From: a virus
DNA length: 32,757 bases
IMG/VR virus record: IMGVR_UViG_3300025645_000262
Span: 1-32,757 of that record
Direction: 5' to 3' (one strand)
Shown here piece after piece: positions 16,981-24,250 of the stretch. The stretch's first letter is position 1; each line of letters opens with the position of its first letter. Under the pieces are notes generated by a model. That model worked only from the letters and a program-made list of their open reading frames with translations. It had not been told where the DNA came from and did no database searches. Position numbers and translations under genes: made by a program.

Positions 16981-17601
16981 CTAGTAGCTCCTGATTTTCA
17001 TGCGACGACCTGAGCCGCCAAATTTGCTGCGCTCACTTTCAGCGTTTATAGCATCAACTGCGCTTTGATACAACGCAGACCACATCTGTGCGCGCGCATC
17101 GTCTTTGAGATATGGGGCCGAGTGAACCAAGGAGCCGTAGAGGTATGCGTCCTGATACTCCTCCAGCAGCCAGTTCGAGGCGTTGCTGTCGCTAAGCGAT
17201 GGAATGCGTGAGATATAATAAAGCTCAAGATCGTATGTGCCGTCGGGCACCGGGAAGACCTCAATCTCACCCGCCGTAATGGCGTAATACCTCGGCGCTC
17301 CGCTTGTGTTCATGTTCTTGCGCTTGCGATCCAGCAGCTCGCCTTGGCTGATAAGCTCAAGAAGCCTCGTGTCGCCAGATGTGATATACATCCGAATAAC
17401 CTCGACGAAGTCGGCGGGAATGGCGCTGTACTGCGTATCCAGCTCAGCCGTGCTGCGCTTTTCCATACGCCAGTGGCGCACGCGGCGCTGAATGTCCGTC
17501 TCTGCCAGCGAGATAAATGTCGGTGTTACGCTGGAAAGGTCATCGCGGTTCAAAAAGTCCGTAATAGCCGATTGCAGCTCTGTGTATGTTGTAATTGCCA
17601 T
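16981..17601 (-). CDS. Head-tail adaptor protein, SU10-type
   Basis: The 206-aa product begins MAITTYTELQSAITDFLNRD, followed by PTFISLAETDIQRRVRHWRM, then IPADFVEVIRMYI, GAPRYYAITAGEIEVFPVPD and WLLEEYQDAYLYGSLVHSAP. This is the pattern of podovirus adaptor proteins that bind under the portal and form the first ring of the tail. The C-terminus is basic (SGRRMKIRSY). It sits between the DUF6321-like gene and fibre genes, not beside the portal, which is unusual. The ATG at 17601 directly precedes this frame with a modest ribosome site. Confidence 0.83.
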   Translation of the reverse strand: MAITTYTELQSAITDFLNRDDLSSVTPTFISLAETDIQRRVRHWRMEKRSTAELDTQYSAIPADFVEVIRMYITSGDTRLLELISQGELLDRKRKNMNTSGAPRYYAITAGEIEVFPVPDGTYDLELYYISRIPSLSDSNASNWLLEEYQDAYLYGSLVHSAPYLKDDARAQMWSALYQSAVDAINAESERSKFGGSGRRMKIRSY

Positions 17602-17877
17602 TTAGCAGTCCCAAGCCTTCCGCGACCAATAGTTGGCGCTCAGTTTCGATGATTTGCCACTTATACCACCAGATCGAGCGCAATACGAGGCTTTGCGGCT
17701 TGGCTGGCCCTTCTTGATCGTCATATTGGGATCGCCGAAGTTCACCTTCTTGACCGTATCGCCCTCAACGGCCAGCACCTCAAACTTCTTCGGGCCACCC
17801 CTGCGAGGCTTGTTAACCGCCGTGAAGCCGTGGCGCTTCTTGGCTGCGGCGATCTTGTCTGCCTTGGTGCTGGGCAT
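17602..17877 (-). CDS. DUF6321-like basic phage protein, 91 aa
   Basis: A Lys-rich N-terminus (STKADKIAAAKKRHGF) is followed by KPRRGGPKKFEVLAVEG, then VKKVNFGDPNMTIKKGQP and a C-terminal ANYWSRKAW. Marine phages widely carry this arrangement, ending in R-K-S-x-x-A-R and Y-W-x-x-K-x-W. I assign it to DUF6321 from memory. The canonical Cys/His positions are partly changed here (YCARSGGISG). The function is unknown; the basic charge suggests nucleic-acid contact. The start overlaps the stop of the large ADP-ribosyltransferase-like gene (TAATG). Confidence 0.8.
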   Translation of the reverse strand: MPSTKADKIAAAKKRHGFTAVNKPRRGGPKKFEVLAVEGDTVKKVNFGDPNMTIKKGQPSRKASYCARSGGISGKSSKLSANYWSRKAWDC

Positions 17878-19703
17878 TAGTATTGCTCCTCTTGGGGATA
17901 GGACATGCCCAGTAAGCCAAGGCCGCCAACGCCTGCGCTCAGATTACGAAGATGAGCGAGGCGAGGGTCAAAGCGGGCGAAGCGGGAGCGGATGTTGGCG
18001 GGGTCAAATTCAACGCGAGTTGCACCAAACTGAGGGTACTCTCGAATAGACTTGTCCTCGTTCCTCCAGCGCATTGGGCCAGGGTCCATAACATCTTGAA
18101 TTTCTATTGCTGCTAGGTTGCGCTGTCTCGCCGCTCTGGCAATATCGTCGGTTGTTGTAGTGACGCCCTGCTCAATTAGCGGGATGTCCACATCACTTAC
18201 AGGGTCGTAAGCATAGGACGGAGCCTCTAGTCTATTCCATTCAGACATGTCGCCGAACACAATCGGGGCATCAGAACGAGAAAACAAGGGTGCTACTACG
18301 CCGCCGCCCTGCTTAGCATAGGTTTCAGCTCGCATAGGATTTGGGTCCATGAAGACACCAGTGTTCTGTGTCTTGAAGGTTCCAGCGTCTGCGGAAAAAG
18401 ATTTTCTATCGCTTCCACCGCCTCGGTAAAGCTCTCGTTCAACATTGTGACCAATCTCACCCGCCCGCGCCATCCGTGACGCTTCACCCATAGGCAGGTC
18501 CATGCCCGTCGCGCCGCGCTGATATAGCTTGAAAAGCTCCATCTCGTCTTTTGGTGTGAGCTTGCCCAGCATCTCGTCCGTAACCTCATCCACACGCCCA
18601 GATGACAACAGCCCCGCGACTTCCTGCGCTGGGGATGACGGGGCTATAGGCAATTCACGCCCCTCATTGTCAAAAACCTTTTTTATCTCCATTTTTGAGG
18701 GGTCAAAAACCGTAAACTCGGTGTCGCCGCTAAAGTTCTGCCGCTTATTGCCTACAAATCCGCTTTTAAGAGCAGCGTCCTCCATTCCAAAATCATCACG
18801 CCACACGCTCGAAAGGTTTGCCTGCTGGAACAGTTTTTGCATCTCTGGGTCATCTGCATAGCTCTTCGCCATGCTTTCTTGGATTTTGTCGTAAATCGGA
18901 GTGCCTTCAGGCACTTGATCTTTCCACGGCTTTTTCCAGTCCAAGATTTGTTCTGGACGAGCCTTCAAGCCGACCTGGTATGTCCTACCTGGACCCGCTT
19001 GGCGGTATCGCTCCATTGCCTCTAGGTCGCCCCACCTTGAAGCAGGGTTCATATACGAGTGCGCGACAACCTCCTCGTCAGTTAGGCTAAACCCACGACC
19101 CAAGTCTTGAGCGCCCTCCCCCTTACCGATCTGGGATGTATCAAAGCTGCGAAAGTCGTAAGGCGACCCGTGGAAAAGCGTTATCTCATCAGCCTCGTCC
19201 ACAGCCTGCGGCTCTCGCCGAATATTGCCGCCCGTAGAGCCAACGGTTTTTGGGTCATAATTAAGAAGCCCCCGCGCGTTAGGGGCCATCAGCGGGTTGC
19301 TGTACATCGTCGGGACAGGGCCAGGCTGGTTCAGGCGATCAACAACAGCTCGACCAGCTTGCTGAGAACCCGCAGAGAAGCCCATCAGCGCCTCTTGTAG
19401 GGCTTCAGCCGCAGGCATTCCCGCACGACCAGCGACAGCCACGGGCGCAACTACGCCAGCGATCTCAGACGCCATTTCACCAAAGTCGCCAACACGTTGC
19501 CCCACAGTGCGGTCAGGCTGAAACAGGCGGTCAGATGCCATAGCGGCGCGCTCATTGGCGCGATTCGGCGTCATATCAGACAGCAAGCCAACAATTTGGC
19601 GCAACTCTGGCGGGACGTATTGCTCAGCGCTGCGCCCAAACTCATCAAGCGCTGCGCGACGACGTTGACCAGCCTCACGGCCAAAGAAGTCCAATACACC
19701 CAT
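17877..19703 (-). CDS. Large protein with two ADP-ribosyltransferase-like domains
   Basis: At 608 aa, this has an N-terminal helical part with a hydrophobic stretch (about 78-97), then two ART-PolyVal-like regions. Domain 1 (about 174-345) has TLFHGSPYDFRSFDTSQIG with His178, GEGAQDLGRGFSLTDE, AHSY and a close of GDTEFTVFDPSKMEI with Glu329. The usual Tyr after GF is Ser206. Domain 2 (about 424-585) has ELYRGGG, TGVFMDPNPMRAETYAK and TRVEFDPANIRSRFARFDP. Such enzymes move ADP-ribose from NAD to targets; here activity is unproven and domain 1 may be altered. The gene is in the virion module, stop-start coupled on both sides (TAATG), so the product may be packaged and ejected into the host (inference). 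Confidence 0.72.
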   Translation of the reverse strand: MGVLDFFGREAGQRRRAALDEFGRSAEQYVPPELRQIVGLLSDMTPNRANERAAMASDRLFQPDRTVGQRVGDFGEMASEIAGVVAPVAVAGRAGMPAAEALQEALMGFSAGSQQAGRAVVDRLNQPGPVPTMYSNPLMAPNARGLLNYDPKTVGSTGGNIRREPQAVDEADEITLFHGSPYDFRSFDTSQIGKGEGAQDLGRGFSLTDEEVVAHSYMNPASRWGDLEAMERYRQAGPGRTYQVGLKARPEQILDWKKPWKDQVPEGTPIYDKIQESMAKSYADDPEMQKLFQQANLSSVWRDDFGMEDAALKSGFVGNKRQNFSGDTEFTVFDPSKMEIKKVFDNEGRELPIAPSSPAQEVAGLLSSGRVDEVTDEMLGKLTPKDEMELFKLYQRGATGMDLPMGEASRMARAGEIGHNVERELYRGGGSDRKSFSADAGTFKTQNTGVFMDPNPMRAETYAKQGGGVVAPLFSRSDAPIVFGDMSEWNRLEAPSYAYDPVSDVDIPLIEQGVTTTTDDIARAARQRNLAAIEIQDVMDPGPMRWRNEDKSIREYPQFGATRVEFDPANIRSRFARFDPRLAHLRNLSAGVGGLGLLGMSYPQEEQY

Positions 19704-19855
19704 TACTTCTTGCCCTTCGGTTTCTTCGCTGTCTTGGCGGCCTGCTTAAACGCTTTGGCAGTCGGAGCGCCCTTGCTGCCGACCTTACGCATCTTCTCGC
19801 CAGAGCCAGCGGCAATGCGCTTCTTCTTGGCGGCAATGTTGCTGTACAGCCCCAC
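19703..19855 (-). CDS. Small basic phage protein with GTG start, 50 aa
   Basis: The start is placed at the GTG at 19855, which overlaps the previous stop as TAGTG, matching the coupling style of this cluster. An extension to 19900 would run through the neighbour's coding sequence. The product (VGLYSNIAAKKKRIAAGSG, then EKMRKVGSKGAPTAKAFK) is very rich in Lys and Ala and has no acidic tail. Similar short Lys-rich proteins occur in marine phages. It may bind DNA or the packaged genome, but this is a guess from charge only. Confidence 0.7.
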   Translation of the reverse strand: MGLYSNIAAKKKRIAAGSGEKMRKVGSKGAPTAKAFKQAAKTAKKPKGKK

Positions 19856-19950
19856 TACTTCGAGTATTTCTTGCCAAGGCACTTGCCAGCGCGCTTGCAC
19901 GCGGCGGGGGTGGGGCAGCCCTTGCAGGTCTTGAATACTGGTGCCTTCAT
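19855..19950 (-). CDS. Tiny cysteine-rich protein, 31 aa
   Basis: An ATG at 19950 with an AGGAG site gives a 31-residue product, MKAPVFKTCKGCPTPAACK followed by RAGKCLGKKYSK. Four cysteines (9, 12, 18, 24) in a C-x2-C-x5-C-x5-C pattern could bind zinc. The longer frame up to 20091 lacks support. Its stop overlaps the next GTG (TAGTG). Short proteins with this spacing appear next to Lys-rich small proteins in other aquatic phages as far as I recall. The function is unknown. Confidence 0.68.
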   Translation of the reverse strand: MKAPVFKTCKGCPTPAACKRAGKCLGKKYSK

Positions 19951-19960
19951 GGCGTTTCTC

Positions 19961-20476
19961 CTATTGATAATCAGGGTGGCCGATGCTGCGGAGATACGCT
20001 TCAATCTCTTGGATAGAAGCCATTGCGTCAGGTCTCGGCATGCCAACAGAGCCGCGTCCACTATATTGGAGCTGGGGTGCCGTGTAACCACCGTTTTGGT
20101 TCATGGCAGTGCTAAGTTGCGGCCCAACTAACGCACGCGCAGGTGGACCAGCCTGCATACCATCCACAGGCATAGGCACTCCAAAGCGATCAGCGTAGTT
20201 AGGCTCAGTAGCATAATTAGTCTGCTGCGGCATAACCTGCGGCGGCATAACCTGCGGCGGGGGTGCCGAAGTCATAGGGGCGCCGCCAATCTGGTCAGAA
20301 CCGTAGAACGCCTGCCGAGCGGCCATGCGCTCGGGGTCTTCGGACCCGTAAGGAGAGCCGAAAGCGTTGCCGATCATAGAGTAAAGCCCACCGCCCTCAA
20401 ACTTGTCACCCATCTGACCAGCGCCGCCGCCGTCGAACATATCCAAGAAATCCAAAAAGCGTTTCTCTTCCATCAT
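19961..20476 (-). CDS. Gly/Pro-rich protein after terminase, 171 aa
   Basis: Two adjacent ATGs (20476 and 20473) overlap the terminase stop; either gives the same protein less one Met. The product begins MMEEKRFLDFLDMFDGGGAG, then GDKFEGGGLYSMIGNAFGSP, a Pro/Gln-rich low-complexity middle (PPPQVMPPQVMPQQTNY) and a short helical C-terminus (MASIQEIEAYLRSIGHPDYQ). The GDKFEGGG-LYS motif recurs in marine phage virion proteins. A structural or packaging accessory role is suggested by position, and no family is claimed. Confidence 0.7.
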   Translation of the reverse strand: MMEEKRFLDFLDMFDGGGAGQMGDKFEGGGLYSMIGNAFGSPYGSEDPERMAARQAFYGSDQIGGAPMTSAPPPQVMPPQVMPQQTNYATEPNYADRFGVPMPVDGMQAGPPARALVGPQLSTAMNQNGGYTAPQLQYSGRGSVGMPRPDAMASIQEIEAYLRSIGHPDYQ

Positions 20477-21873
20477 GCAACCCCTTTTAGATTACGCCTT
20501 AGAGGCTTACCCCACGTCGAAGCCCGCCCACCCATCGCAGTCGCCGCATCGGACGCCAACGTCAAACATACTGCGTCAGCAAAGTCAGGAGAGGGCAATC
20601 CGCGCTTGCGCATCTCGTCCTTGCTCTCAGCCTTCATCTTGCCGCTGCTCATGAAACTATACCGTATTGTGCTCAATTCCGCAATAAGCTGCTCGTCCCT
20701 AGGCAGTTTCGCACCGCGCTGCTCAAGCCACCCACGCATCTTAAACCACAACTCAGCCCGAAGGTTTGTATATGTGTCGCCCATGGAGGGGCTTTCAGCA
20801 ACATTGATACCCCGCACTGGCATCCCAAGCTCACGCAGCCGATCCACCACGCCGCCACCCATGCCAATCACGTCAACCATGATCTCACTGGGCCTAATAC
20901 TCATCGGCAGGCCGTCATACTCAGCCTTCACCCGCCCCACAGTCTGCATCAGGTCCAAGCCCTGCCAGCCATTGACCTCAGTAATTACATTACCCTGACG
21001 CTTTGCCAATACAGTCTTGTCCGTGCCAAACCGTGCCACGTCCAAACCCCAGATCATCTTGGCAGTCTCATCCAGAACGACGTCACGATTGATCGCCGCC
21101 TCAACCAAGTGAAACGGGATGATCGTGTCGTCGTCCGCCAATGGGAACTCGCCTAAAACCCTGATTCTAAAGGCGTTTGACTCCTCGCCGTAACGCAGCC
21201 GCATCTCGTCAACGAACTCATCGGAAACCAAGGGGCTGTCAACGCACGACCAGCGCCGTGTCCACCAACTGCCCGCAAGTCGCGTCTGGCTCTCAAAGAA
21301 CGTGCCGCTGGAGCGCGTAGGGTTAGACAGCAAGATCGTCGTGGCGTTGTGGCCCGACATGGAACCAGCAGCAGCCTCAAACACCTTCTCAGGCACACCA
21401 GACGCCTCGTCCACCACCAGCAACACGTTTTCCGAGTGAACACCCGCCAATGCCTCTGGCGTCTCCGCCCGGCTCGTTCTGGCCGAGATAAACGCCTCGG
21501 ACGAGGCCGCCGCCAACTCAACTCGATCAGACTTCACTGTCAGCATCGGCTTCAATTGCGGCGGAAGCTCGTTGATCCAGCGCTTCAACTCAGCAAACAA
21601 GGCGTCAAACAACTGGCCGCTGGTGGGGGCCGTGACGACGACCTTGTTCGGAAAGCGCAGCAGCACATACCACAGCATCGCCCACGAAGCCGACGTGGAC
21701 TTGCCAGTACCGTGACCCGATCTGACCGACATCTTGCGCTCGCCGTCAGCAATCGCCTGCAAGAACTCAGCCTGATACGGCAGTGGCTTCGCGCCCAACA
21801 CCTCAACCACAAACTTCACAGGGTCGTCGCGGTATTCCTTGACGAACTCCTCAAACGGGTTGGCTTCACTCAT
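20473..21873 (-). CDS. terL: Terminase large subunit
   Basis: This is the ATP-driven DNA packaging motor and nuclease, 466 aa from the ATG at 21873, chosen for its GAGG site; the frame extends upstream to 21936 but without a better start. The ATPase has Walker A SGHGTGKS (52-59), Walker B LLVVDEA (151-157, Asp155/Glu156) and coupling motif LLSNPTRSSGTF (from 181). The RNase-H-like nuclease has Asp278 in GLDVARFGTDKT, Asp334 in MVDVIGMGGG and Asp430/Asp433 in SPDFADA. It overlaps the small terminase gene by eight bases. Confidence 0.95.
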   Translation of the reverse strand: MSEANPFEEFVKEYRDDPVKFVVEVLGAKPLPYQAEFLQAIADGERKMSVRSGHGTGKSTSASWAMLWYVLLRFPNKVVVTAPTSGQLFDALFAELKRWINELPPQLKPMLTVKSDRVELAAASSEAFISARTSRAETPEALAGVHSENVLLVVDEASGVPEKVFEAAAGSMSGHNATTILLSNPTRSSGTFFESQTRLAGSWWTRRWSCVDSPLVSDEFVDEMRLRYGEESNAFRIRVLGEFPLADDDTIIPFHLVEAAINRDVVLDETAKMIWGLDVARFGTDKTVLAKRQGNVITEVNGWQGLDLMQTVGRVKAEYDGLPMSIRPSEIMVDVIGMGGGVVDRLRELGMPVRGINVAESPSMGDTYTNLRAELWFKMRGWLEQRGAKLPRDEQLIAELSTIRYSFMSSGKMKAESKDEMRKRGLPSPDFADAVCLTLASDAATAMGGRASTWGKPLRRNLKGVA

Positions 21874-22366
21874 CGGTAACGTCCTCATATGTGGCATCAA
21901 TCGTAGACGCCTCGCGCTCGCGGTCCTCCGCGTCAATGGCAGCCATCTGGCTGTTCACCTTCCGCAGCGCGTCCAAGTGCATGTCGCCAATGCTGATCGT
22001 CACGTTGCTCTGTGGCCGAGTGCCATACTTATTCTGGTTCAAGCTGCCAGCCATGAACTTCCGAAAGTTCACCTTCTCACGCGTGGCAGCAATCTCGTTG
22101 GAGGTGCTAAGAGCGCTCAGCCCATCCACCATCTCCAAGCCCTGCTCAACCAAGGCGTCCGCAGCCTCCTCACGCGCACCCTCCATGGCAGTCTTGTATT
22201 CGGGGATGCTGTTGATCGCGCGGCTGACGTAGCTGCGAGTGCAGCCATACTGCCGCGCCAACTCAGCCACCGTAATGCCACTCGCGATCTGATCATGCAG
22301 CCACTCAGCGCCGCCGTTGTCCGCAATTTCAGTCAGGATTTTCTTCTTGAGGGCTTTGCCAGCCAT
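21866..22366 (-). CDS. terS: Terminase small subunit
   Basis: The 166-aa product has an N-terminal helix-turn-helix (GITVAELARQYGCTRSYVSR, with INSIPEYKTAM following), a central helical stretch (EEAADALVEQGLEMVDG) and a C-terminal segment (FMAGSLNQNKYG, then NVTISIGDMHLDALRKV). This matches small terminases that recognise the packaging site and hand DNA to TerL. The gene immediately precedes TerL. Its ATG at 22366 has a GGAGAAG site, and a 423-base non-coding region that could hold the recognition site lies just upstream. Confidence 0.87.
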   Translation of the reverse strand: MAGKALKKKILTEIADNGGAEWLHDQIASGITVAELARQYGCTRSYVSRAINSIPEYKTAMEGAREEAADALVEQGLEMVDGLSALSTSNEIAATREKVNFRKFMAGSLNQNKYGTRPQSNVTISIGDMHLDALRKVNSQMAAIDAEDREREASTIDATYEDVTDE

Positions 22367-22389
22367 GTCGCTTCTCCAGAATTTTTAAA

Positions 22390-22418
22390 ATTTTATGGCA
22401 GGGGTGGCTTTTTAGCAA
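22390..22418 (-). promoter_or_regulatory. Candidate leftward promoter for the terminase/late genes
   Basis: On the minus strand a TTGCTA box (22413-22418) is followed after 17 bases by TAAAAT (22390-22395), 24 bases before the TerS start. Both boxes differ from consensus, and the AT-rich patch could mimic a -10 element by chance. Confidence 0.35.
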
Positions 22419-22549
22419 GGGGGTACGGGGGGGTCTCCGTGTGCGTGAGATTGTATATACACACACCCCGCCGCCGCCGCCGGGGCTGGGGGGGGTCTGG
22501 GCCGATCTGCCAGGCTACAGCGGCACCACAATGTCGCATCGATGTGGAT

Positions 22550-22591
22550 TGGTGCCCACTTGAGGCACCAACAGTTTGAGCTAAGCTGTTG
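22550..22591. repeat. Two abutting inverted repeats
   Basis: The first is a perfect 7-bp stem, TGGTGCC / GGCACCA, with a 7-base loop (22550-22570). The second is a 6-bp stem, CAACAG / CTGTTG, with an 11-base loop (22569-22591), sharing two bases with the first. GGCACCA also occurs singly at about 22523 and 22760. No T-run follows on either strand, so they look more like protein-binding or structural elements than terminators. Confidence 0.6.
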
Positions 22592-22789
22592 ATATTGCTC
22601 AATACAATAAATCTATGCGTATTCATATCCACCTAAATGTCCACCCTAACGCATCAGCTGAATGTTAATGACGTTTACATTGAGGCGGCAGGATGCCACC
22701 GCGCGCACGCGCCTGTGCTGCGCCGTGTACGCTCCACGCCGCCGTAGAGGCGATATAAGGCACCACACAGCGCCATCTCCACCATTCGG

Positions 22790-22990
22790 CTACACCTTGC
22801 CCCAATCACGCCTCGGACCCCATCTAACGCCCGCAGATTCAATCACGTCAACGACGGGCGCATCGCTGTCCGCCTCGAGCAGGTCGTGATCAGGATCTCT
22901 CACCTTAGACGCATATGAAGGCGCAGCCGCCGTAAGCTCCCTTGGCTTTGGCGGCACATCAAAAGGCACGGCTGGCAGCGTCACTTTCAA
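22790..22990 (-). CDS. Small protein with TTG start, 66 aa
   Basis: The start is TTG at 22990, overlapping the previous stop as TTGA and preceded by GGAG nine bases away inside the upstream gene. The TTGA overlap mirrors the ATGA couplings elsewhere. The product has a Pro-rich N-terminus (VTLPAVPFDVPPKPRE) and an acidic middle (DPDHDLLEADSDAPVVDV), ending GVRWGPRRDWGKV. I recognise no family. It is the last gene before the gene-free region. Confidence 0.55.
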   Translation of the reverse strand: MKVTLPAVPFDVPPKPRELTAAAPSYASKVRDPDHDLLEADSDAPVVDVIESAGVRWGPRRDWGKV

Positions 22991-23157
22991 TGTATCGTCT
23001 CCGCGTCTTCCTCCGCGATCAGGCGAAACATCTCACCCAAGGCCACGATGGCTTCATCAGCAGTCACGTCCACATGTGTAAGTGCCTCGACCATTGCCAT
23101 CACAGCCTCATCAACGGCATCTTGGTCCACTTGGTCCATATCAATATGTATTTCCAT
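22987..23157 (-). CDS. Small acidic protein, 56 aa
   Basis: An ATG at 23157 with an AGGGGA site opens a frame of 56 codons ending in TGA at 22987-22989, which overlaps the next gene's TTG. The product is acidic and helical (MEIHIDMDQVDQDAVDEAVM at the start, FRLIAEEDAETIH at the end). It has only one basic residue. Acidic small early proteins are often inhibitors or DNA mimics, but nothing here beyond charge supports that. No family recognised. Confidence 0.68.
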   Translation of the reverse strand: MEIHIDMDQVDQDAVDEAVMAMVEALTHVDVTADEAIVALGEMFRLIAEEDAETIH

Positions 23158-23179
23158 TTCCCCTAATCCTTAAAAGAAT

Positions 23180-23202
23180 GCCCCACGCATGAAGCGCAGG
23201 GC
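23180..23202 (-). terminator. Candidate leftward terminator or attenuator
   Basis: On the minus strand GCCCTGCGC and GCGTGGGGC form a 9-bp stem (two G-T pairs) with a 5-base loop, followed by ATTCTTTT. It lies after the DUF6378-like gene and before the 56-aa gene, so it could reduce read-through between them. Confidence 0.45.
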
Positions 23203-23235
23203 AAGTTGGGAGGAGTGAAGGTAGACGCTCGCAGC

Positions 23236-23511
23236 CTAGCACTCGCTTAATTCTGCTGCAAGTGCCATGTAAGCAGACGCGTCAACGTATGAGTCATCGT
23301 GAGGCCCATTTACCAATCGAGCAATTTTTAGCCATGCCATACACAAAGCCACCTGCTCGGCACTCACGTCGTGATCCAAGATTACAGACCACCCAGCCGC
23401 ACATCTCCCGAAATTAGCCGCAGGAGTGCCGTAGTCGCGCGCCCTATCGCCGTTCACCAAATCCATCGCCTCTGCCAGCACGCGGCTGCGTTTGTTATCA
23501 TATCCCATCAT
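23236..23511 (-). CDS. DUF6378-like phage protein, 91 aa
   Basis: The sequence RVLAEAMDLVNGDRARDYGT, followed by NFGRCAAGWSVILD, VALCMAWLKIARLVNG and DSYVDASAYMALAAEL, matches the pattern I know as DUF6378. This is a small domain common in phage genomes with a conserved R-x-x-x-YG and a DS-x-x-D-x-x-Y segment, somewhat like nucleotide pyrophosphohydrolase-type all-alpha proteins (weak inference). The ATG at 23511 (or 23508) has an AGGGAGA site. Its function in this phage is unknown. Confidence 0.83.
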   Translation of the reverse strand: MMGYDNKRSRVLAEAMDLVNGDRARDYGTPAANFGRCAAGWSVILDHDVSAEQVALCMAWLKIARLVNGPHDDSYVDASAYMALAAELSEC

Positions 23512-23518
23512 ATTCTCC

Positions 23519-24085
23519 CTAAAATGGTATTTCGTCTGCCCCGATTTCGCGGCGCTTAATGTTCACAATCTTAACGTCTGCGAAGTGCTTTGCAGCTTCC
23601 TGCATAACCTCTTCCAAACGCCCTCTCATTGCGTAAACTGCATCTCGCATACTGTACACCACCCAATCTGGATGCTCGCGCCGTATGAGACCCAGATCGC
23701 CTGTCACAACAAATGCGTACACCTGCCCGTCAACTTCCATCGTAACGATGTCACTTGACCCTGGCCTATGCCCGGCATCAAGTGCCGCTCGGTGCATGAT
23801 CGGCAAAGCCTTGCACAGCTTGCCAGCAATCTCGCCGACAGTCTTTGCGTCGCTGGCCTGCATGGCGTAGTCCATCTCGCTGACCAGATCACGATAGCGC
23901 GCAACGTATGGCGGAGGCGCGCACTCAAGCAACCGCTGACCCCAAGTGTTCTGCGCTCGGCTTAACAGAACGCTGAACGGTGCGAACGCTTCGGCCACCG
24001 CTCTAGTACACGGCTTGGCAAACTGAGAGCCTTCGCCGATCTCGAAGGTTCCCCTCTTTGCATTCTTGCTTGTTGACTTAGCCAT
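23519..24085 (-). CDS. Unknown protein ending in an SSB-like DEIPF tip, 188 aa
   Basis: The start is the ATG at 24085 with a GGAGGAG site. The frame upstream to 24253 only translates intergenic repeats. The protein has a basic N-terminus (MAKSTSKNAKRGTFEIGEG), a central helical part (PYVARYRDLVSEMDYAMQAS), a strand-rich part (IVTMEVDGQVYAFVVTGDLG) and a C-terminus ending RREIGADEIPF. The last five residues are the same as those of the single-stranded DNA-binding protein encoded upstream (SLDEIPF) and resemble the tip of bacterial SSB. It may bind SSB partners, but the main fold is not recognised. A large inverted repeat lies just upstream, so regulation there is likely. Confidence 0.8.
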   Translation of the reverse strand: MAKSTSKNAKRGTFEIGEGSQFAKPCTRAVAEAFAPFSVLLSRAQNTWGQRLLECAPPPYVARYRDLVSEMDYAMQASDAKTVGEIAGKLCKALPIMHRAALDAGHRPGSSDIVTMEVDGQVYAFVVTGDLGLIRREHPDWVVYSMRDAVYAMRGRLEEVMQEAAKHFADVKIVNIKRREIGADEIPF

Positions 24086-24105
24086 TCCACTCCTCCGATC
24101 TACAC

Positions 24106-24136
24106 ATATACAGATACCTAAAGGTATTCTGTATAT
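24106..24136. promoter_or_regulatory. 31-bp dyad, candidate operator
   Basis: ATATACAGATACCT and AGGTATTCTGTATAT form an inverted repeat with a 2-base centre and one extra T in the right arm. It lies 21-51 bases before the start at 24085. The arms are AT-rich and no T-run follows, so an operator for a dimeric regulator is more likely than a terminator. Confidence 0.6.
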
Positions 24137-24250
24137 TATGTAGGTTTGATCCAGATATACATATTCACATACAGAAACTACATAAACTACATAAACTACA
24201 TAAAGCACACTGTAAGTCATTGAATACAAACAATACACGTTTATGTAGGT
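24136..24250. repeat. Iteron-like TTATGTAG repeats in the intergenic region
   Basis: Three exact tandem 9-bp copies of CTACATAAA fill 24178-24204. The complementary-orientation motif TTATGTAGGT occurs exactly at 24136-24145 and 24241-24250, flanking them. The segment is AT-rich and separates the helicase gene from the 188-aa gene, which fits a replication origin or a multi-site operator. Confidence 0.65.

Larger units (their letters stand above)
22367..22789 (-). other. 423-bp gene-free region upstream of the terminase genes
   Basis: No convincing gene is seen on either strand. The region contains plus-strand G-runs at 22419-22423 (5), 22427-22433 (7), 22482-22485 (4) and 22488-22495 (8). 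It also has a CCG-repeat hairpin (CCCCG at 22466-22470, CGGGG at 22481-22485), a TGTATATACA palindrome near 22452-22461, and two adjacent hairpins at 22550-22591. Its position upstream of TerS is where packaging sites and late promoters commonly lie. A replication origin is the main alternative. Confidence 0.6.

Noticed and set aside
19856-19900. Longer ATG start for the small basic protein
   Set aside because: It would overlap most of the cysteine-rich gene, whereas the GTG at 19855 gives the one-base stop-start overlap typical of this cluster.
22393-22632. 79-codon minus-strand frame in the region upstream of TerS
   Set aside because: It starts with GTG without a good ribosome site, its end is low complexity produced by the CCG and G-run tracts, and it crosses the hairpins; I treat the region as non-coding.
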